A stretch of DNA of 64,000 nucleotides from Pseudolabrys sp. (GTDB lineage Bacteria; Pseudomonadota; Alphaproteobacteria; Rhizobiales; Xanthobacteraceae). The notes beneath the pieces were generated by a model, which did no database searches, was not told the origin of the DNA, and saw only the letters and a list, made by a program, of their open reading frames with translations. Below, in pieces: positions 1 through 8,453 of the stretch. The translations under genes and the position numbers were made by a program. The stretch's first letter is position 1, and every line of letters begins with the position of its first letter. Location: the NCBI GenBank assembly GCA_029980465.1, contig JARYIJ010000001.1, positions 1,612,001 through 1,676,000 on the forward strand, in the 5' to 3' direction.

Positions 1-1096
1 GGCCGTAGGTGTTGACGAAGTCGAGGTCGCGCTGGTCGTGCGCCGGGCAGCCGAAGATGGCGCCGGTGCCGTACTCCATCAGGATGAAGTTGGCGACGTA
101 GACCGGCAGCGTCCAGTTCGGATCGAACGGGTGCACGGCGCGGATGCCGGTGTCGACGCCGCGCTTCTCCTGCGTGTCGATGATTTCCTGAGCGGTGCCG
201 TGGCGCTTGGTCTCGGCGATGAAGGCGGCAATCGCCGGATTTTTCTCGGCCGCCGCCTGCGCCAGCGGATGATCCGGCGCGATCGCCATGAACTTCGCCC
301 CGAACAGCGTATCGGGCCGCGTCGTGAAAATCTTGAGCTCGGTCTCGCCCGCCGGCGTCGTGTTCGGGTCGAGCGCGAAGCGGATCAGCAGGCCTTCCGA
401 GCGGCCGATCCAGTTGCGCTGCATCAGCCGCACCTTGTCGGGCCAGCGGTCGAGCGTGTCGAGCGCGTCGAGCAGCTCCTGCGCGTATTTCGTGATCTTG
501 AAGACCCACTGGCTCATCTCGCGCTGCTCGACGGCGGCGCCGGAGCGCCAGCCGCGGCCGTCGATAACCTGCTCGTTGGCGAGCACGGTCATGTCGACCG
601 GGTCCCAGTTCACCTTGCGCTTCTCGCGCTCAGCCAGCCCGACCTTGAGGAAGTCGAGGAACATCTTCTGCTGGTGCTTATAGTAGGACGGATCGCAGGT
701 CGCGACCTCGCGGCTCCAGTCGAGCGATAGGCCCATGGCCTGGAGCTGCTTCTTCATCGCCGCGATGTTGTCGTAGGTCCACGCCTTCGGCGCGACCTTG
801 CGCTCCATCGCCGCGTTCTCGGCCGGCAGGCCGAAGGCGTCCCAGCCCATCGGATGCAGGACGTTGTTGCCCTTGGCGCGCATGTAGCGGGCGAGCACGT
901 CGCCCATCGTGTAGTTGCGCACGTGGCCCATGTGGATGCGCCCCGATGGATAGGGGAACATCTCGAGCACATAGTATTTCGGCCGGGGATCGTCGTTCTT
1001 GGTGGCGAAGATGCCGGCCTGAGCCCACGCCTTCTGCCAGCGCTGCTCGGCCTCGCGCGCGTTATAGCGCTCGTTTTTCTGCGAATCGGCGGTCAT
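1..1096 (-). CDS. leuS: Leucyl-tRNA synthetase, N-terminal part (runs off the window)
   Basis: Class I aminoacyl-tRNA synthetase that charges tRNA-Leu in the cytoplasm. About 365 residues are visible from an ATG at 1096; the C-terminal half lies beyond position 1. The HIGH-type signature appears as HMGH near residues 55-58, preceded by the typical [11 protein letters not shown] stretch. The [14 protein letters not shown] segment further on is the conserved threonine-rich motif of the CP1 editing domain, so proofreading is expected. The KMSKS motif and anticodon-binding domain are outside the window. The gene is transcribed away from the lone receiver gene upstream, with an 85-base gap. Identification is secure; only completeness cannot be judged. 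Confidence 0.97.
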   Translation of the reverse strand, partial: MTADSQKNERYNAREAEQRWQKAWAQAGIFATKNDDPRPKYYVLEMFPYPSGRIHMGHVRNYTMGDVLARYMRAKGNNVLHPMGWDAFGLPAENAAMERKVAPKAWTYDNIAAMKKQLQAMGLSLDWSREVATCDPSYYKHQQKMFLDFLKVGLAEREKRKVNWDPVDMTVLANEQVIDGRGWRSGAAVEQREMSQWVFKITKYAQELLDALDTLDRWPDKVRLMQRNWIGRSEGLLIRFALDPNTTPAGETELKIFTTRPDTLFGAKFMAIAPDHPLAQAAAEKNPAIAAFIAETKRHGTAQEIIDTQEKRGVDTGIRAVHPFDPNWTLPVYVANFILMEYGTGAIFGCPAHDQRDLDFVNTYG

Positions 1097-1181
1097 TTCC
1101 GGGCCTATCCAGGATGCGCGGAACTGACACGAAAGGCGCGGGCCGGTCAACGGTGACGGTGCGAGGCGGGTCCGGAACGGT

Positions 1182-1613
1182 TCAGCGGTCGCCGCCGAGC
1201 GCGCGGCGTATCCCGCCGAACAGCGACGCGTCGTCGAACGGCTTGGCCACGATCGGGACATCCGGGAAGGCGCGGGTCTCGCCGTCTTCCGGCGCGCCGG
1301 TCAGGAACGCGAAGGGGATGCCGAGTTCATTCAGCCGTGCGGCGACCGGCAGTGCGCTTTCGTGGTTGAGCTTGAGGTCGAGCACGGCGACGTCGATCTT
1401 GTCCCGCCCGGTTTCGACCTCGTCGAGAACGGTGAGCGCGTCCTTGACGTTGCCGGCATGGCGGCTGCCGGCGGCCCCCGCGCTTTCGAGCATGCCGTCG
1501 ATGTCGAGCGCGATGATGAATTCGTCCTCGACGATGAGAACGCGAAGCCCTGACAAGCTGATGTCGTGATCCGGCGAGAGCATGGAGGCCCGTCCGCTGG
1601 TGGCGTCTTGCAA
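1182..1613 (-). CDS. Stand-alone response-regulator receiver domain protein
   Basis: A CheY-like protein of 143 residues if the TTG at 1613 is used, or 133 from the ATG at 1583. It is one receiver domain with no output domain. Visible are the acidic triad E29-D30-E31, the phospho-acceptor D79 in VLDLKLN, T105 in FLTG and K124 in VAKPF (numbering from the TTG). The family relays phosphate from a histidine kinase or quenches it. No histidine kinase lies nearby, so the partner is unknown. It sits in the same orientation as leuS but is probably a separate unit. Single-domain receivers like this are common in rhizobia, often tied to hybrid kinases; that link is inference. Confidence 0.85.
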   Translation of the reverse strand: MQDATSGRASMLSPDHDISLSGLRVLIVEDEFIIALDIDGMLESAGAAGSRHAGNVKDALTVLDEVETGRDKIDVAVLDLKLNHESALPVAARLNELGIPFAFLTGAPEDGETRAFPDVPIVAKPFDDASLFGGIRRALGGDR

Positions 1614-1745
1614 TCTGCGAAACCGGCAGCGGCGCCGAACATCAGCCCTTTGCAGCGCGCTGACGCGGCCCCCGATTGGAACGAGAAGTTCCGTCAGGCG
1701 TTATCGGTTGTCATTTAAAAAAGACACACAGCCCAGGTAATTTTC

Positions 1746-2504
1746 ATGAGCAATACGCCCGTTGCCGACGGGAGAGCCACGTCCTGCGCGGCCTGTCCCT
1801 TGCGGCAGAAGCGCGCCCTGCGCGAATTTTCCGCGGACGAGCTCGCTATCGTCCAGCGCATGAAAACCGGCGAGCTGCGGATGAAGCCGGGCGCCAGTTT
1901 CCTGCGCCAGGGCGAGCGTAACGAGCACTTCTACACGATCCTCAGCGGCTGGGCCTTTCGCTACAAGATGCTGCCGGACGGCCGCCGCCAGATTCTCAAT
2001 TACGCGCTGCCCGCCGATCTGGTCGGTCTCCAGGGCTCGCTGATGGTCGAGATGGAGCATTCGGTCGAGGCGCTCACCGACGTGACGCTCTGTGCCTTCC
2101 CGCGCGAGCGGCTCTGGACTCTCTATTCGAACAGTCCTTCGCTCGCCTTCGACATCACCTGGCTTGCCGCGCGCGAGGAGCAGCTTGTCGACGAACATCT
2201 GCTGACGCTTGGCCAGCGCACGGCGCTGGAACGGACAGCCTATGTCCTGCTGCACCTTTACACGCGCGCGGAAGAGGTCGGCCTCACCCGCGGCAGTGAC
2301 CCGGTGCACCTGCCGATCACCCAGCAGCATCTTGCTGACACGCTCGGCCTGTCGCTCGTGCACACCAACAAGACACTCAAGCGGCTGCATGTCGCTGGCA
2401 TGATCCGCTGGAAGGATCGCCTCTTCGAGGTGCTCGACCGGCAGGCGCTCGCCGCCGCCGCCGGCGGTGACATAACCCGCATCCGTCAGCGCCCGTTTAT
2501 CTAG
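1746..2504 (+). CDS. Crp/Fnr-family transcriptional regulator
   Basis: 252 residues: an N-terminal cyclic-nucleotide-binding-type beta barrel (about 25-140), a dimerisation helix, and a C-terminal winged helix with the Crp-type recognition region at 191-220 (ITQQHLADTLGLS). Two cysteines, C14 and C17, form a CxxC near the N-terminus, and C116 is central. FNR iron-sulfur sensors need a further N-terminal cysteine, so this set looks incomplete for a 4Fe-4S cluster. It may respond to redox or another signal, or be a FixK/NnrR-like relay. Its target sites and ligand cannot be read from the sequence. The gene stands alone, followed 50 bases later by the YggS gene. Confidence 0.9.
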   Translation: MSNTPVADGRATSCAACPLRQKRALREFSADELAIVQRMKTGELRMKPGASFLRQGERNEHFYTILSGWAFRYKMLPDGRRQILNYALPADLVGLQGSLMVEMEHSVEALTDVTLCAFPRERLWTLYSNSPSLAFDITWLAAREEQLVDEHLLTLGQRTALERTAYVLLHLYTRAEEVGLTRGSDPVHLPITQQHLADTLGLSLVHTNKTLKRLHVAGMIRWKDRLFEVLDRQALAAAAGGDITRIRQRPFI

Positions 2505-2554
2505 ACGTTCATCTGGCGCTTGATCGGCGCGCCGGAGTCCGGCACCCATAGCGC

Positions 2555-3244
2555 ATGAGCGCAACCCGTTCCGTATCGGTCGCCGACAGTCTCGCCGAGG
2601 TGCGAGCCGGGGTCGCGCGCGCCTGCCGCGACGCCGGGCGCGATCCGGCGTCGGTGACCTTGATCGCGGTGTCGAAGACATTCGATGCTGCGGCGATCGA
2701 ACCGGCACTGGCCGCGGGTCAGCGCGTTTTCGGCGAGAACCGCGTGCAGGAGGCGAAGGCCAAGTGGCCAAGCTTGCGCAACAAATACGCCGGCGTCGAA
2801 CTGCATCTGATCGGGCCGCTGCAATCGAACAAGGCGCGGGACGCCGTCGCCTTGTTCGACGCTATCCATTCTGTTGACCGCGACAGCCTGTGTGAGGCCC
2901 TGAAGGCCGAAATCGCGAAACAGCGGCGTGCGCCTTTGCTCTTTGTCGAGGTCAACACCGGCGGCGAAACACAAAAGGCCGGCGTGCTGCCGCAGGATGC
3001 CGACGCGTTTCTGGCGCGATGCCGCGATCGTTTCGGCCTGGCTATTTCCGGCCTGATGTGCATTCCGCCGGCCGATGACATGCCGGCGCCGCATTTCGCG
3101 CTGACGGCGAAGATCGCCAGGCGCAACGGTCTCAAGCTGCTGTCGATGGGAATGAGCGCCGATTACGCGACGGCGATCGAGCTCGGCGCCACGCATGTGC
3201 GCGTCGGCAGCGCGATCTTCGGCGAACGGACGCGCAAGCTTTAA
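2555..3244 (+). CDS. yggS: YggS/PROSC-family pyridoxal-phosphate homeostasis protein
   Basis: 229 residues, the usual length of the family. It folds as a single alanine-racemase-type TIM barrel. K41 in the LIAVSKTF motif is the expected Schiff-base lysine for PLP. Further family marks are FGENRVQEA, HLIGPLQSNKA and the phosphate-binding SMGMSADYATAIELG near the end. The family is a PLP carrier that affects vitamin B6 and amino-acid balance; no catalytic reaction is firmly assigned. It follows the Crp/Fnr gene by 50 bases in the same direction and may be cotranscribed with it. It is followed by a repeat-rich gap. Confidence 0.95.
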   Translation: MSATRSVSVADSLAEVRAGVARACRDAGRDPASVTLIAVSKTFDAAAIEPALAAGQRVFGENRVQEAKAKWPSLRNKYAGVELHLIGPLQSNKARDAVALFDAIHSVDRDSLCEALKAEIAKQRRAPLLFVEVNTGGETQKAGVLPQDADAFLARCRDRFGLAISGLMCIPPADDMPAPHFALTAKIARRNGLKLLSMGMSADYATAIELGATHVRVGSAIFGERTRKL

Positions 3245-3323
3245 ATCGACCGACTTCCTCTCCCCCGAACGGGAGACGGGAAGTGAGGTGTTGGTCCAGA
3301 CGTAGAGTTTGTCCCAAGAGTTA

Positions 3324-3520
3324 TGACCGGAAGTGATTCCGGGTTTTCAAACTCGTGTCCCGGGCGCAGCGCAGCGCGTGAGCGGTGCGCTGCAGACCCG
3401 GGACCCCGGTTTTTTTGCATATAACCGGGGTCCCGGCTCTGCGGTGCACCACTTCGCCATAACGCGTCGAAGACGCACGTAAACGCGCTGATGGCTCGTG
3501 CTGCACCGCGTCCGGGACAC
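3324..3520. repeat. Dispersed intergenic repeat, family A, long copy
   Basis: The 312-base gap 3245-3556 has no gene and is mostly repeat. The block starts TGACCGGAAGTGATTCCGGG and ends near CCGTCCGGGACAC. A second, shorter copy lies at 31754-31866 with the same start, the same CCCGGCTCTGCGGTGCA core and the same CGCGCTGATGGCT stretch. The long copy carries an extra central part with two strong inverted repeats: GCAGCGCA/TGCGCTGC at 3366-3373 and 3386-3393, and a perfect 12-base pair GGGACCCCGGTT/AACCGGGGTCCC at 3400-3411 and 3423-3434. Such elements are common between rhizobial genes. The second hairpin lies past the convergent 3' ends of yggS and the HerA-like gene and could act as a terminator. 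Confidence 0.8.
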
Positions 3521-3556
3521 GTCGTTGATTTTGACGGGCTCTTTTCGAGTCAGACT

Positions 3557-5470
3557 CTAGCGGCGCGGCGGGAAGCCGGGCGGGGGGGCGCCCGGTGCGC
3601 GGGCCGACGTGCCGAACGACATGCGTTGCGGCGGGGCGGCGGGCGCTATCGGCGCTGCCGCAGCGGGCGCGCCGGCCGGCTGGACCTGCCGGTTGACGGG
3701 TTTCAGACGATTCGGATTCCAGGCCTGCATTGGCTGCGCCGGTTGGGCCGGCTGTAACGGCGGCGCCGGCGTCGCCGCGCCGAACTGATCGAGTGGCGAG
3801 CCGCCGTCGTCGGCAACGGCGACCTTGTTGCTCATGCTGGCGCGGCGCCAGCGTTCGATCACAGCATTGATCAGGTCATGATCGGCCCCGACGCCGGGAA
3901 TTTCATGTGTCGATCCGGCAGCTTCGCTGTTCGGGCGGCGCTCGGCGGCGAGCTCCTTGAATCGCAGGCGGGTCGGCAGCGCGACGCCGGCGCCGAACGT
4001 GAAGACCTCGCGGATGCCGAGCGTCGGAAGGAAAGTGAGCAGATTCGCGGCGGCATCCGACACGGCGGAACGGATCAGCGCCTGGTCATGGTCGTTCGCC
4101 ATGCGCATCACGAACAGCGTGCTGCACTGGGAAATGATGGTCGAGTCGATCTCGGCCGGACGCTGCGTGACGAGCCCGAGGAACACGCCGTATTTACGGC
4201 CTTCCTTGGCGATGCGCGACAGCGCGCGGCGGGTCGGGCCGAAGCCGATCTTCTTGTCGGCGGGTGCGTAGCGGTGCGCCTCCTCGCACACGAACAGCAG
4301 CGGCGAGACGCCGTCGCTCCACAGGCCGAAGTCGAACGCCATGCGGCACAGCACCGACACCACCGAGTCGACGACTTCGGCGGGAAAACCGGCGAGCTGC
4401 ATGATGGTCATCGGTCGGTTGTCAATCGGCAATCGGAACAGGTTGCCGATGATCTCCGCCATCGTGTCGCCGCCGATGTTGGCGTTCTCGAACATGAAGG
4501 CGTAGCGCGGATGATGCCGCACGGTCTGAACCCGTTGCATCAGGCGATGAATGGTGACGCGCTGCGACCGGTTCTCGAGTTTGCCCATCCGTTCGTCGAG
4601 CAGCGTGAGAAGGTCCTCGATGCGGTAGGGCACCGGCGTGTCGGCGGTGAAGCCGATGTCGCGCGGGTCGCGCTTTTTGGCGGTGTTCTGGTTCGAGGCG
4701 TTGCGGTACTGCAGGTAGACCGCCTTCGCCTGCGGAATCATCTCGGAAAGAATATCGACTTCTTCGCTGACGCCCGGCCGCCCGCCGAAGAACGCGTCGA
4801 CGATCTCCTCGAAGTTGAACAGCCAGAACGGCAGCCGCAGATTGAGTGGCGTGAGAATCTGCGCCTTGTCGCTGAAGCAGGGCGCGTACTCATTGTGCGG
4901 GTCGACGAGAAAGATGCGGAGATTGGGCCGCGTCTTGAGGATCTCGGACAGGATGATCGCGACACTCGACGATTTGCCGACGCCGGTGGTGCCGAGGATC
5001 GCAAAATGCTTGCTGACCAGGTCGTCGATGTTGACGTTGACCGCGACGTTCGGATTTTGCTGAAGATCCCCGATATAGGCGCGGTCCTTGTCGGCGCCGC
5101 CGTAGATGAGCCGCAGTTCGCGTTCGCCGACAAGAACGGCGGAATCGCCGATCGTCGGATAATTCGCGACGCCGCGCTGGAAGGTGACGCCGTCGCCGTT
5201 CGGCCGGATCTCGCCGATCAGATCGATGCGCGCGATGTTGCGATACCCGTGCAGCGCGACCTGCTGCTCGCTGATCTCGGTGACGAGACCGATGATGAGC
5301 GACGTGCCGTTTTCAATGCCGATGAATTTGCCAACGGTGACCCGAGGAGCGCTGCCGGCGATATTCGCCGCGGCCGCGATAGTGGCCTGCGAGCCGTTGA
5401 CGGATGTGACCTGCCCCAGCGGCACGGGGGTGCCGAGGTCGGCGGCTGGACTGGCGGGCTCGTTTGTCAT
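3557..5470 (-). CDS. HerA-like (DUF87/FtsK-HerA superfamily) ATPase
   Basis: 637 residues. The N-terminal 130 residues look like the HAS-barrel domain of HerA. Walker A is GTTGVGKS at 160-167, Walker B is LLFVCEEAHR at 391-400 with two glutamates, and a TQRP sensor motif follows at 435-438. These are the marks of HerA hexameric DNA translocases, which in archaea work with NurA nuclease in end resection. No NurA or other nuclease gene is adjacent, so the role here is open. The last 90 residues are proline, alanine and glutamine rich and look disordered, an unusual tail for the family. A TTAA-N7-TTAA site lies 99 bases upstream of the ATG. Confidence 0.88.
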   Translation of the reverse strand: MTNEPASPAADLGTPVPLGQVTSVNGSQATIAAAANIAGSAPRVTVGKFIGIENGTSLIIGLVTEISEQQVALHGYRNIARIDLIGEIRPNGDGVTFQRGVANYPTIGDSAVLVGERELRLIYGGADKDRAYIGDLQQNPNVAVNVNIDDLVSKHFAILGTTGVGKSSSVAIILSEILKTRPNLRIFLVDPHNEYAPCFSDKAQILTPLNLRLPFWLFNFEEIVDAFFGGRPGVSEEVDILSEMIPQAKAVYLQYRNASNQNTAKKRDPRDIGFTADTPVPYRIEDLLTLLDERMGKLENRSQRVTIHRLMQRVQTVRHHPRYAFMFENANIGGDTMAEIIGNLFRLPIDNRPMTIMQLAGFPAEVVDSVVSVLCRMAFDFGLWSDGVSPLLFVCEEAHRYAPADKKIGFGPTRRALSRIAKEGRKYGVFLGLVTQRPAEIDSTIISQCSTLFVMRMANDHDQALIRSAVSDAAANLLTFLPTLGIREVFTFGAGVALPTRLRFKELAAERRPNSEAAGSTHEIPGVGADHDLINAVIERWRRASMSNKVAVADDGGSPLDQFGAATPAPPLQPAQPAQPMQAWNPNRLKPVNRQVQPAGAPAAAAPIAPAAPPQRMSFGTSARAPGAPPPGFPPRR

Positions 5471-5568
5471 CCTCGACTCGATGCGGCGGCGACACGATGC
5501 ACTGCCTGAGGTTTAGCGGACCGGGCTGGATATATTGTTAATTGCTCCAGCTCCGCCGGGCCGTTTGC

Positions 5569-5583
5569 TTAATGCCCGGTTAA
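5569..5583. promoter_or_regulatory. Candidate CtrA-binding site (TTAA-N7-TTAA) upstream of the HerA-like gene
   Basis: TTAA at 5569-5572 and TTAA at 5580-5583 are separated by exactly seven bases (TGCCCGG). This is the core consensus for the alphaproteobacterial cell-cycle regulator CtrA. It lies 99 bases upstream of the HerA-like start at 5470, just beyond the 3' end of the L,D-transpeptidase gene. Such an AT-only octet is rare in DNA this GC-rich. No experiment supports binding. Confidence 0.45.
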
Positions 5584-5596
5584 GAGGCGGAAAGCC

Positions 5597-6115
5597 CTAG
5601 AAAATCGCTATTCGCGTCCGGGGGCCGACTCGAGCCAGCATTTGCCGCAAAGCAGGCAAAGTTAATGATATACAACCTGCAGTTGGCTCAAAGCCGGAGC
5701 GGGCAATGTGGACGAATACCGCGCTGCCGCGTCCTGCGATGCGCGGCCGTGTGTTGTGATCGATCTCGATGATGAAGTCGTACAGCCGGTCCTGGCGCAT
5801 GAGGCGATCCGCCTTGCTGTCCTTCGGCACCACGACCGGCCGATTGTAGTGACGATCCAGCTGGTCCTCGCACCAGCCGTCATCGCTGCGAATGCGCCGG
5901 ACGGGAAGCTGTGTGCGTGGCCGCGGATGACGGTCGGCGCGCCACCACAGACGCTTGAGACGGAATATGCCGCGCGGCGTGGCGCCGTCGCCTTCCCGCT
6001 TGTTCGCCTTGATGCCGCTGCGCCCGAGTGCGACGGGGATAGCCAGCGGCCCGGCGAGCAGCACGCCGCGCGAGCGTTGCGCGGGACGGCGGTGAACCGT
6101 GAGCGTGCTGAACAT
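5597..6115 (-). CDS. L,D-transpeptidase-family (YkuD) protein
   Basis: 172 residues from the ATG at 6115, which has a GGGAGAG ribosome site 8 bases upstream; a longer GTG start at 6142 is less likely. The YkuD signature is present near the C-terminus: H136 and the catalytic C148 in HIARSGFEPTAGCISL. The family forms 3-3 cross-links in peptidoglycan or attaches proteins to it. There is no clear signal peptide: the N-terminus is arginine rich with one short hydrophobic stretch, so export is uncertain. This short form is a conserved alphaproteobacterial subfamily. A second, different L,D-transpeptidase lies at 36901-37410. Confidence 0.85.
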   Translation of the reverse strand: MFSTLTVHRRPAQRSRGVLLAGPLAIPVALGRSGIKANKREGDGATPRGIFRLKRLWWRADRHPRPRTQLPVRRIRSDDGWCEDQLDRHYNRPVVVPKDSKADRLMRQDRLYDFIIEIDHNTRPRIAGRGSAVFVHIARSGFEPTAGCISLTLPALRQMLARVGPRTRIAIF

Positions 6116-6169
6116 ATCGTGTCTCTCCCGCGAATCCGGCACAGACTTAGCGATTCCCGCGACGACGCC

Positions 6170-6200
6170 AAGTCCGTCAGGAAGTCCGTCAGGAAGTCCA
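6170..6200. repeat. 12-base tandem repeat, about 2.5 units
   Basis: The unit AAGTCCGTCAGG occurs at 6170-6181 and 6182-6193, followed by a partial AAGTCCAG. It lies in the 190-base region between the divergent L,D-transpeptidase and CenR-like genes. It could be a regulatory direct repeat or slippage; nothing else supports a role. Confidence 0.6.
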
Positions 6201-6307
6201 GCATGAAGCCCGGTATGGCCGTCGCTTGCGCTGGCGGCTGCAGATGGTTATTGCCGGGGAGCCGGCTGGCGGAGCCGATCCGAGGCTCTTGAAAGGGTTC
6301 GAGCGCA

Positions 6308-6994
6308 ATGGCCACGAAGCGCACGATTCTGATCGTCGAGGATGACGCCGAACTGCGCGCCGCATTGGTCGAGCAGCTTGCCCTGCACGAAGAATTCGAG
6401 GCGATCGCCGTCGAGAATGGCACCAAGGGCGTGCAAACGGCCAAGGCCGGCCAGATCGATCTCGTCATTATGGACGTCGGCCTTCCCGACGTCGACGGCC
6501 GTGAAGCGGTGCGGATCCTGCGCAAGAACGGCTTCAAGGCGCCGGTCATCATGCTGACCGGTCACGACACCGATTCTGATACGATCCTCGGCCTCGAATC
6601 GGGCGCGAACGACTATGTCACCAAGCCGTTCCGCTTTGCCGTATTGCTGGCGCGCATCCGCGCCCAGCTTCGCCAGCACGAGGCGAGCGAGGACGCGGTA
6701 TTCGCGGTCGGTCCCTACAGCTTCCGTCCGAGCTCGAAACTGCTGCTGACGCCGAAGGGCAGCAAGGTGCGGCTCACCGAAAAGGAAACGGCGATCCTGC
6801 GCTATCTCTATCGCGCCGGACAAAAGCCGGTGGCGCGCGAGATGCTGCTGCAGGAGGTGTGGGGCTACAATTCCGGCGTGACCACGCACACGCTTGAAAC
6901 GCACATCTATCGCCTGCGGCAGAAAATCGAAAAGGACGCTGCGGCGCCGGTCATCCTGGTGACGGAAGGCGGCGGCTACAAGCTGGTACCGTGA
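6308..6994 (+). CDS. cenR: OmpR-family response regulator, CenR-like
   Basis: 228 residues: an N-terminal receiver domain (1-115) and a C-terminal winged-helix DNA-binding domain (about 130-227). Receiver residues are E11-D12-D13, the phospho-acceptor D56 (VIMDVGLPD), T in IMLTG and K in YVTKPF. The linker region (FRFAVLLARIRAQLRQHEASEDAVF) and the output domain (LTEKETAILRYLYRAG, EVWGYNSGVTTHTLETHIYRLRQKIEK) match my memory of the CenR group, an envelope regulator in Caulobacter and Brucella. No sensor kinase is adjacent, as expected when the CenK kinase is encoded elsewhere. The gene is followed 32 bases later by a cyclic-nucleotide-binding protein and is probably cotranscribed with it. Confidence 0.85.
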   Translation: MATKRTILIVEDDAELRAALVEQLALHEEFEAIAVENGTKGVQTAKAGQIDLVIMDVGLPDVDGREAVRILRKNGFKAPVIMLTGHDTDSDTILGLESGANDYVTKPFRFAVLLARIRAQLRQHEASEDAVFAVGPYSFRPSSKLLLTPKGSKVRLTEKETAILRYLYRAGQKPVAREMLLQEVWGYNSGVTTHTLETHIYRLRQKIEKDAAAPVILVTEGGGYKLVP

Positions 6995-7026
6995 GCCGAT
7001 CCGCCGGAACGGGCTGAGGACGGACT

Positions 7027-7503
7027 GTGTCTCTCGAAGACGACATTGCGCTGCTCGAACAGGTGCCGACGCTGGCGGTGCTCGGACGCGCCGCGCTTCG
7101 CATCCTCGCCATCGGCGCCGAGACCCGCAACGTCGCGAGCGGCGCCGTGCTGTTCTATGCCGGCGACCTCGCCGAGGGCGGCTATGTCGTGCAGGATGGC
7201 TCGTTCCTGCTCGAGCCGGATCGGCCGACACGCAACCATCGTGAGACTATTGTCGGCCCCGGAGCCTTGCTCGGAGAACTCGCACTTGTCACGGATACCG
7301 TGCGCGCGACCACCGCGACGGCGCAGGAGCCTTCGGCGGTATTGCGCATTTCGCGCAGCCTGTTCGTGAAGATGCTGGAAGGCTATCCGGAGGCCGCTCG
7401 CTCGCTGCGCGAGGCGATGGCGGAACGCGTCAACGGCTGGTCGCGCGAGCTTGAAGGCGTCAAGGCCAAGCTCGCGAGCGGATTGCCGCCCGGCGAGTCG
7501 TAG
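7027..7503 (+). CDS. Small cyclic-nucleotide-binding-domain protein
   Basis: 158 residues from a GTG start. It is one Crp-type beta-barrel domain, with glycines and turns typical of the fold (GAVLFYAGDLAEGGYVVQDGS, GPGALLGELALVTDTVRATTATAQE), and has no DNA-binding domain. Members of this group act as small sensors or bind partners; the ligand is unknown. The GELAL stretch resembles the cNMP phosphate-binding cassette, but the usual arginine-serine-alanine order is only partly kept (RATTATA), so nucleotide binding is uncertain. It lies 32 bases after the CenR-like gene and is convergent with exonuclease III. Confidence 0.85.
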   Translation: MSLEDDIALLEQVPTLAVLGRAALRILAIGAETRNVASGAVLFYAGDLAEGGYVVQDGSFLLEPDRPTRNHRETIVGPGALLGELALVTDTVRATTATAQEPSAVLRISRSLFVKMLEGYPEAARSLREAMAERVNGWSRELEGVKAKLASGLPPGES

Positions 7504-7509
7504 GCGCGC

Positions 7510-8331
7510 TCAATCGAGCTCGAGCGCCGCCGTCACCGGCACGTGATCGGACGGACGCTCGGCGCCGCGGTAATCCTTGTAGATTCGGATGGCGGCGACG
7601 CGGTCAGCCACGGCGTCCGACGCCCAGACGTGATCGAGCCGCCGGCCACGGTCCGACACGCGCCAGTTCTCCATCGCGCGGTAGCTCCACCACGTATAGA
7701 GCTTCTCCGGCTCCGGCGTGTGCACCCGCATGGCGTCGACCCAGCCGCCGGCCCTGAGCGCCGTCGAGAATTTCTCGCACTCGACCGAGGTGTGCGAGAC
7801 GACCTTGAGCATCTGCTTGTGGCTCCACACGTCATGCTCGAGCGGCGCGACATTGAGGTCGCCGACCAGGATCGCGCGTTGTGACGGCGCCGGATGCAGC
7901 GTCGTGTCGGCGCCCATCTCGTCGAGGAACGCGAGCTTGTGCGCGAATTTCGGATTGATGTCGGGGTCGGGCTCGTCGCCGCCGGCCGGCACATAGAAAT
8001 TGTGCAGCGTAATCGGATCGCGCAGCCCGGCGCGTTCGCCGAGCACGACCGACGTGTGGCGGCAATCGGCCTTGCCGCAGAAATTGCGCGTCTCGAAGGA
8101 CTCGAACGGCAGCCGCGAGATCACCGCGACGCCGTGATAACCCTTCTGGCCGTTGAGCGAGACATGCTCGTAGCCGAGCCGCCTGAAGCGCTTGAGCGGA
8201 AAGGCGTCGTCCGGGCACTTGGTCTCTTGCAGGCAGAGCACGTCTGGCCGCGCGGCCTTGATGAACTTGGCGACGAGGTCGATGCGCAGCCGCACCGAGT
8301 TGATGTTCCAGGTCGCAAGCTTGAGACGCAT
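7510..8331 (-). CDS. xthA: Exodeoxyribonuclease III / AP endonuclease
   Basis: 273 residues, normal for the ExoIII family of base-excision repair enzymes, which cut at abasic sites and degrade duplex DNA 3' to 5'. Seen are WNINSVR at the N-terminus, the metal-binding E36 in CLQETKCPDD, the active-site GDLNVAP motif and the C-terminal SDHVPV with the general-base histidine. The start at 8331 is the only good one and aligns with family N-termini. It lies last in a minus-strand run after the aminotransferase, ftsK and lolA, with a 122-base gap from lolA, so it may have its own promoter. Confidence 0.96.
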   Translation of the reverse strand: MRLKLATWNINSVRLRIDLVAKFIKAARPDVLCLQETKCPDDAFPLKRFRRLGYEHVSLNGQKGYHGVAVISRLPFESFETRNFCGKADCRHTSVVLGERAGLRDPITLHNFYVPAGGDEPDPDINPKFAHKLAFLDEMGADTTLHPAPSQRAILVGDLNVAPLEHDVWSHKQMLKVVSHTSVECEKFSTALRAGGWVDAMRVHTPEPEKLYTWWSYRAMENWRVSDRGRRLDHVWASDAVADRVAAIRIYKDYRGAERPSDHVPVTAALELD

Positions 8332-8453
8332 GAAGACTATCTAGGCAATCGGCGCGGGCAATTCCACGCCGCGGCCAGGCTTGTCCCGGTCATCCACGCT
8401 TTTGTCGATCGGCCTGGAGAAATTGCCTGGCTCTGCCGCGCATGAGGAGCCGC

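Noticed and set aside
3878..5509. 543-residue open frame on the plus strand across the HerA-like gene
   Set aside because: Antisense shadow with no recognisable domain.
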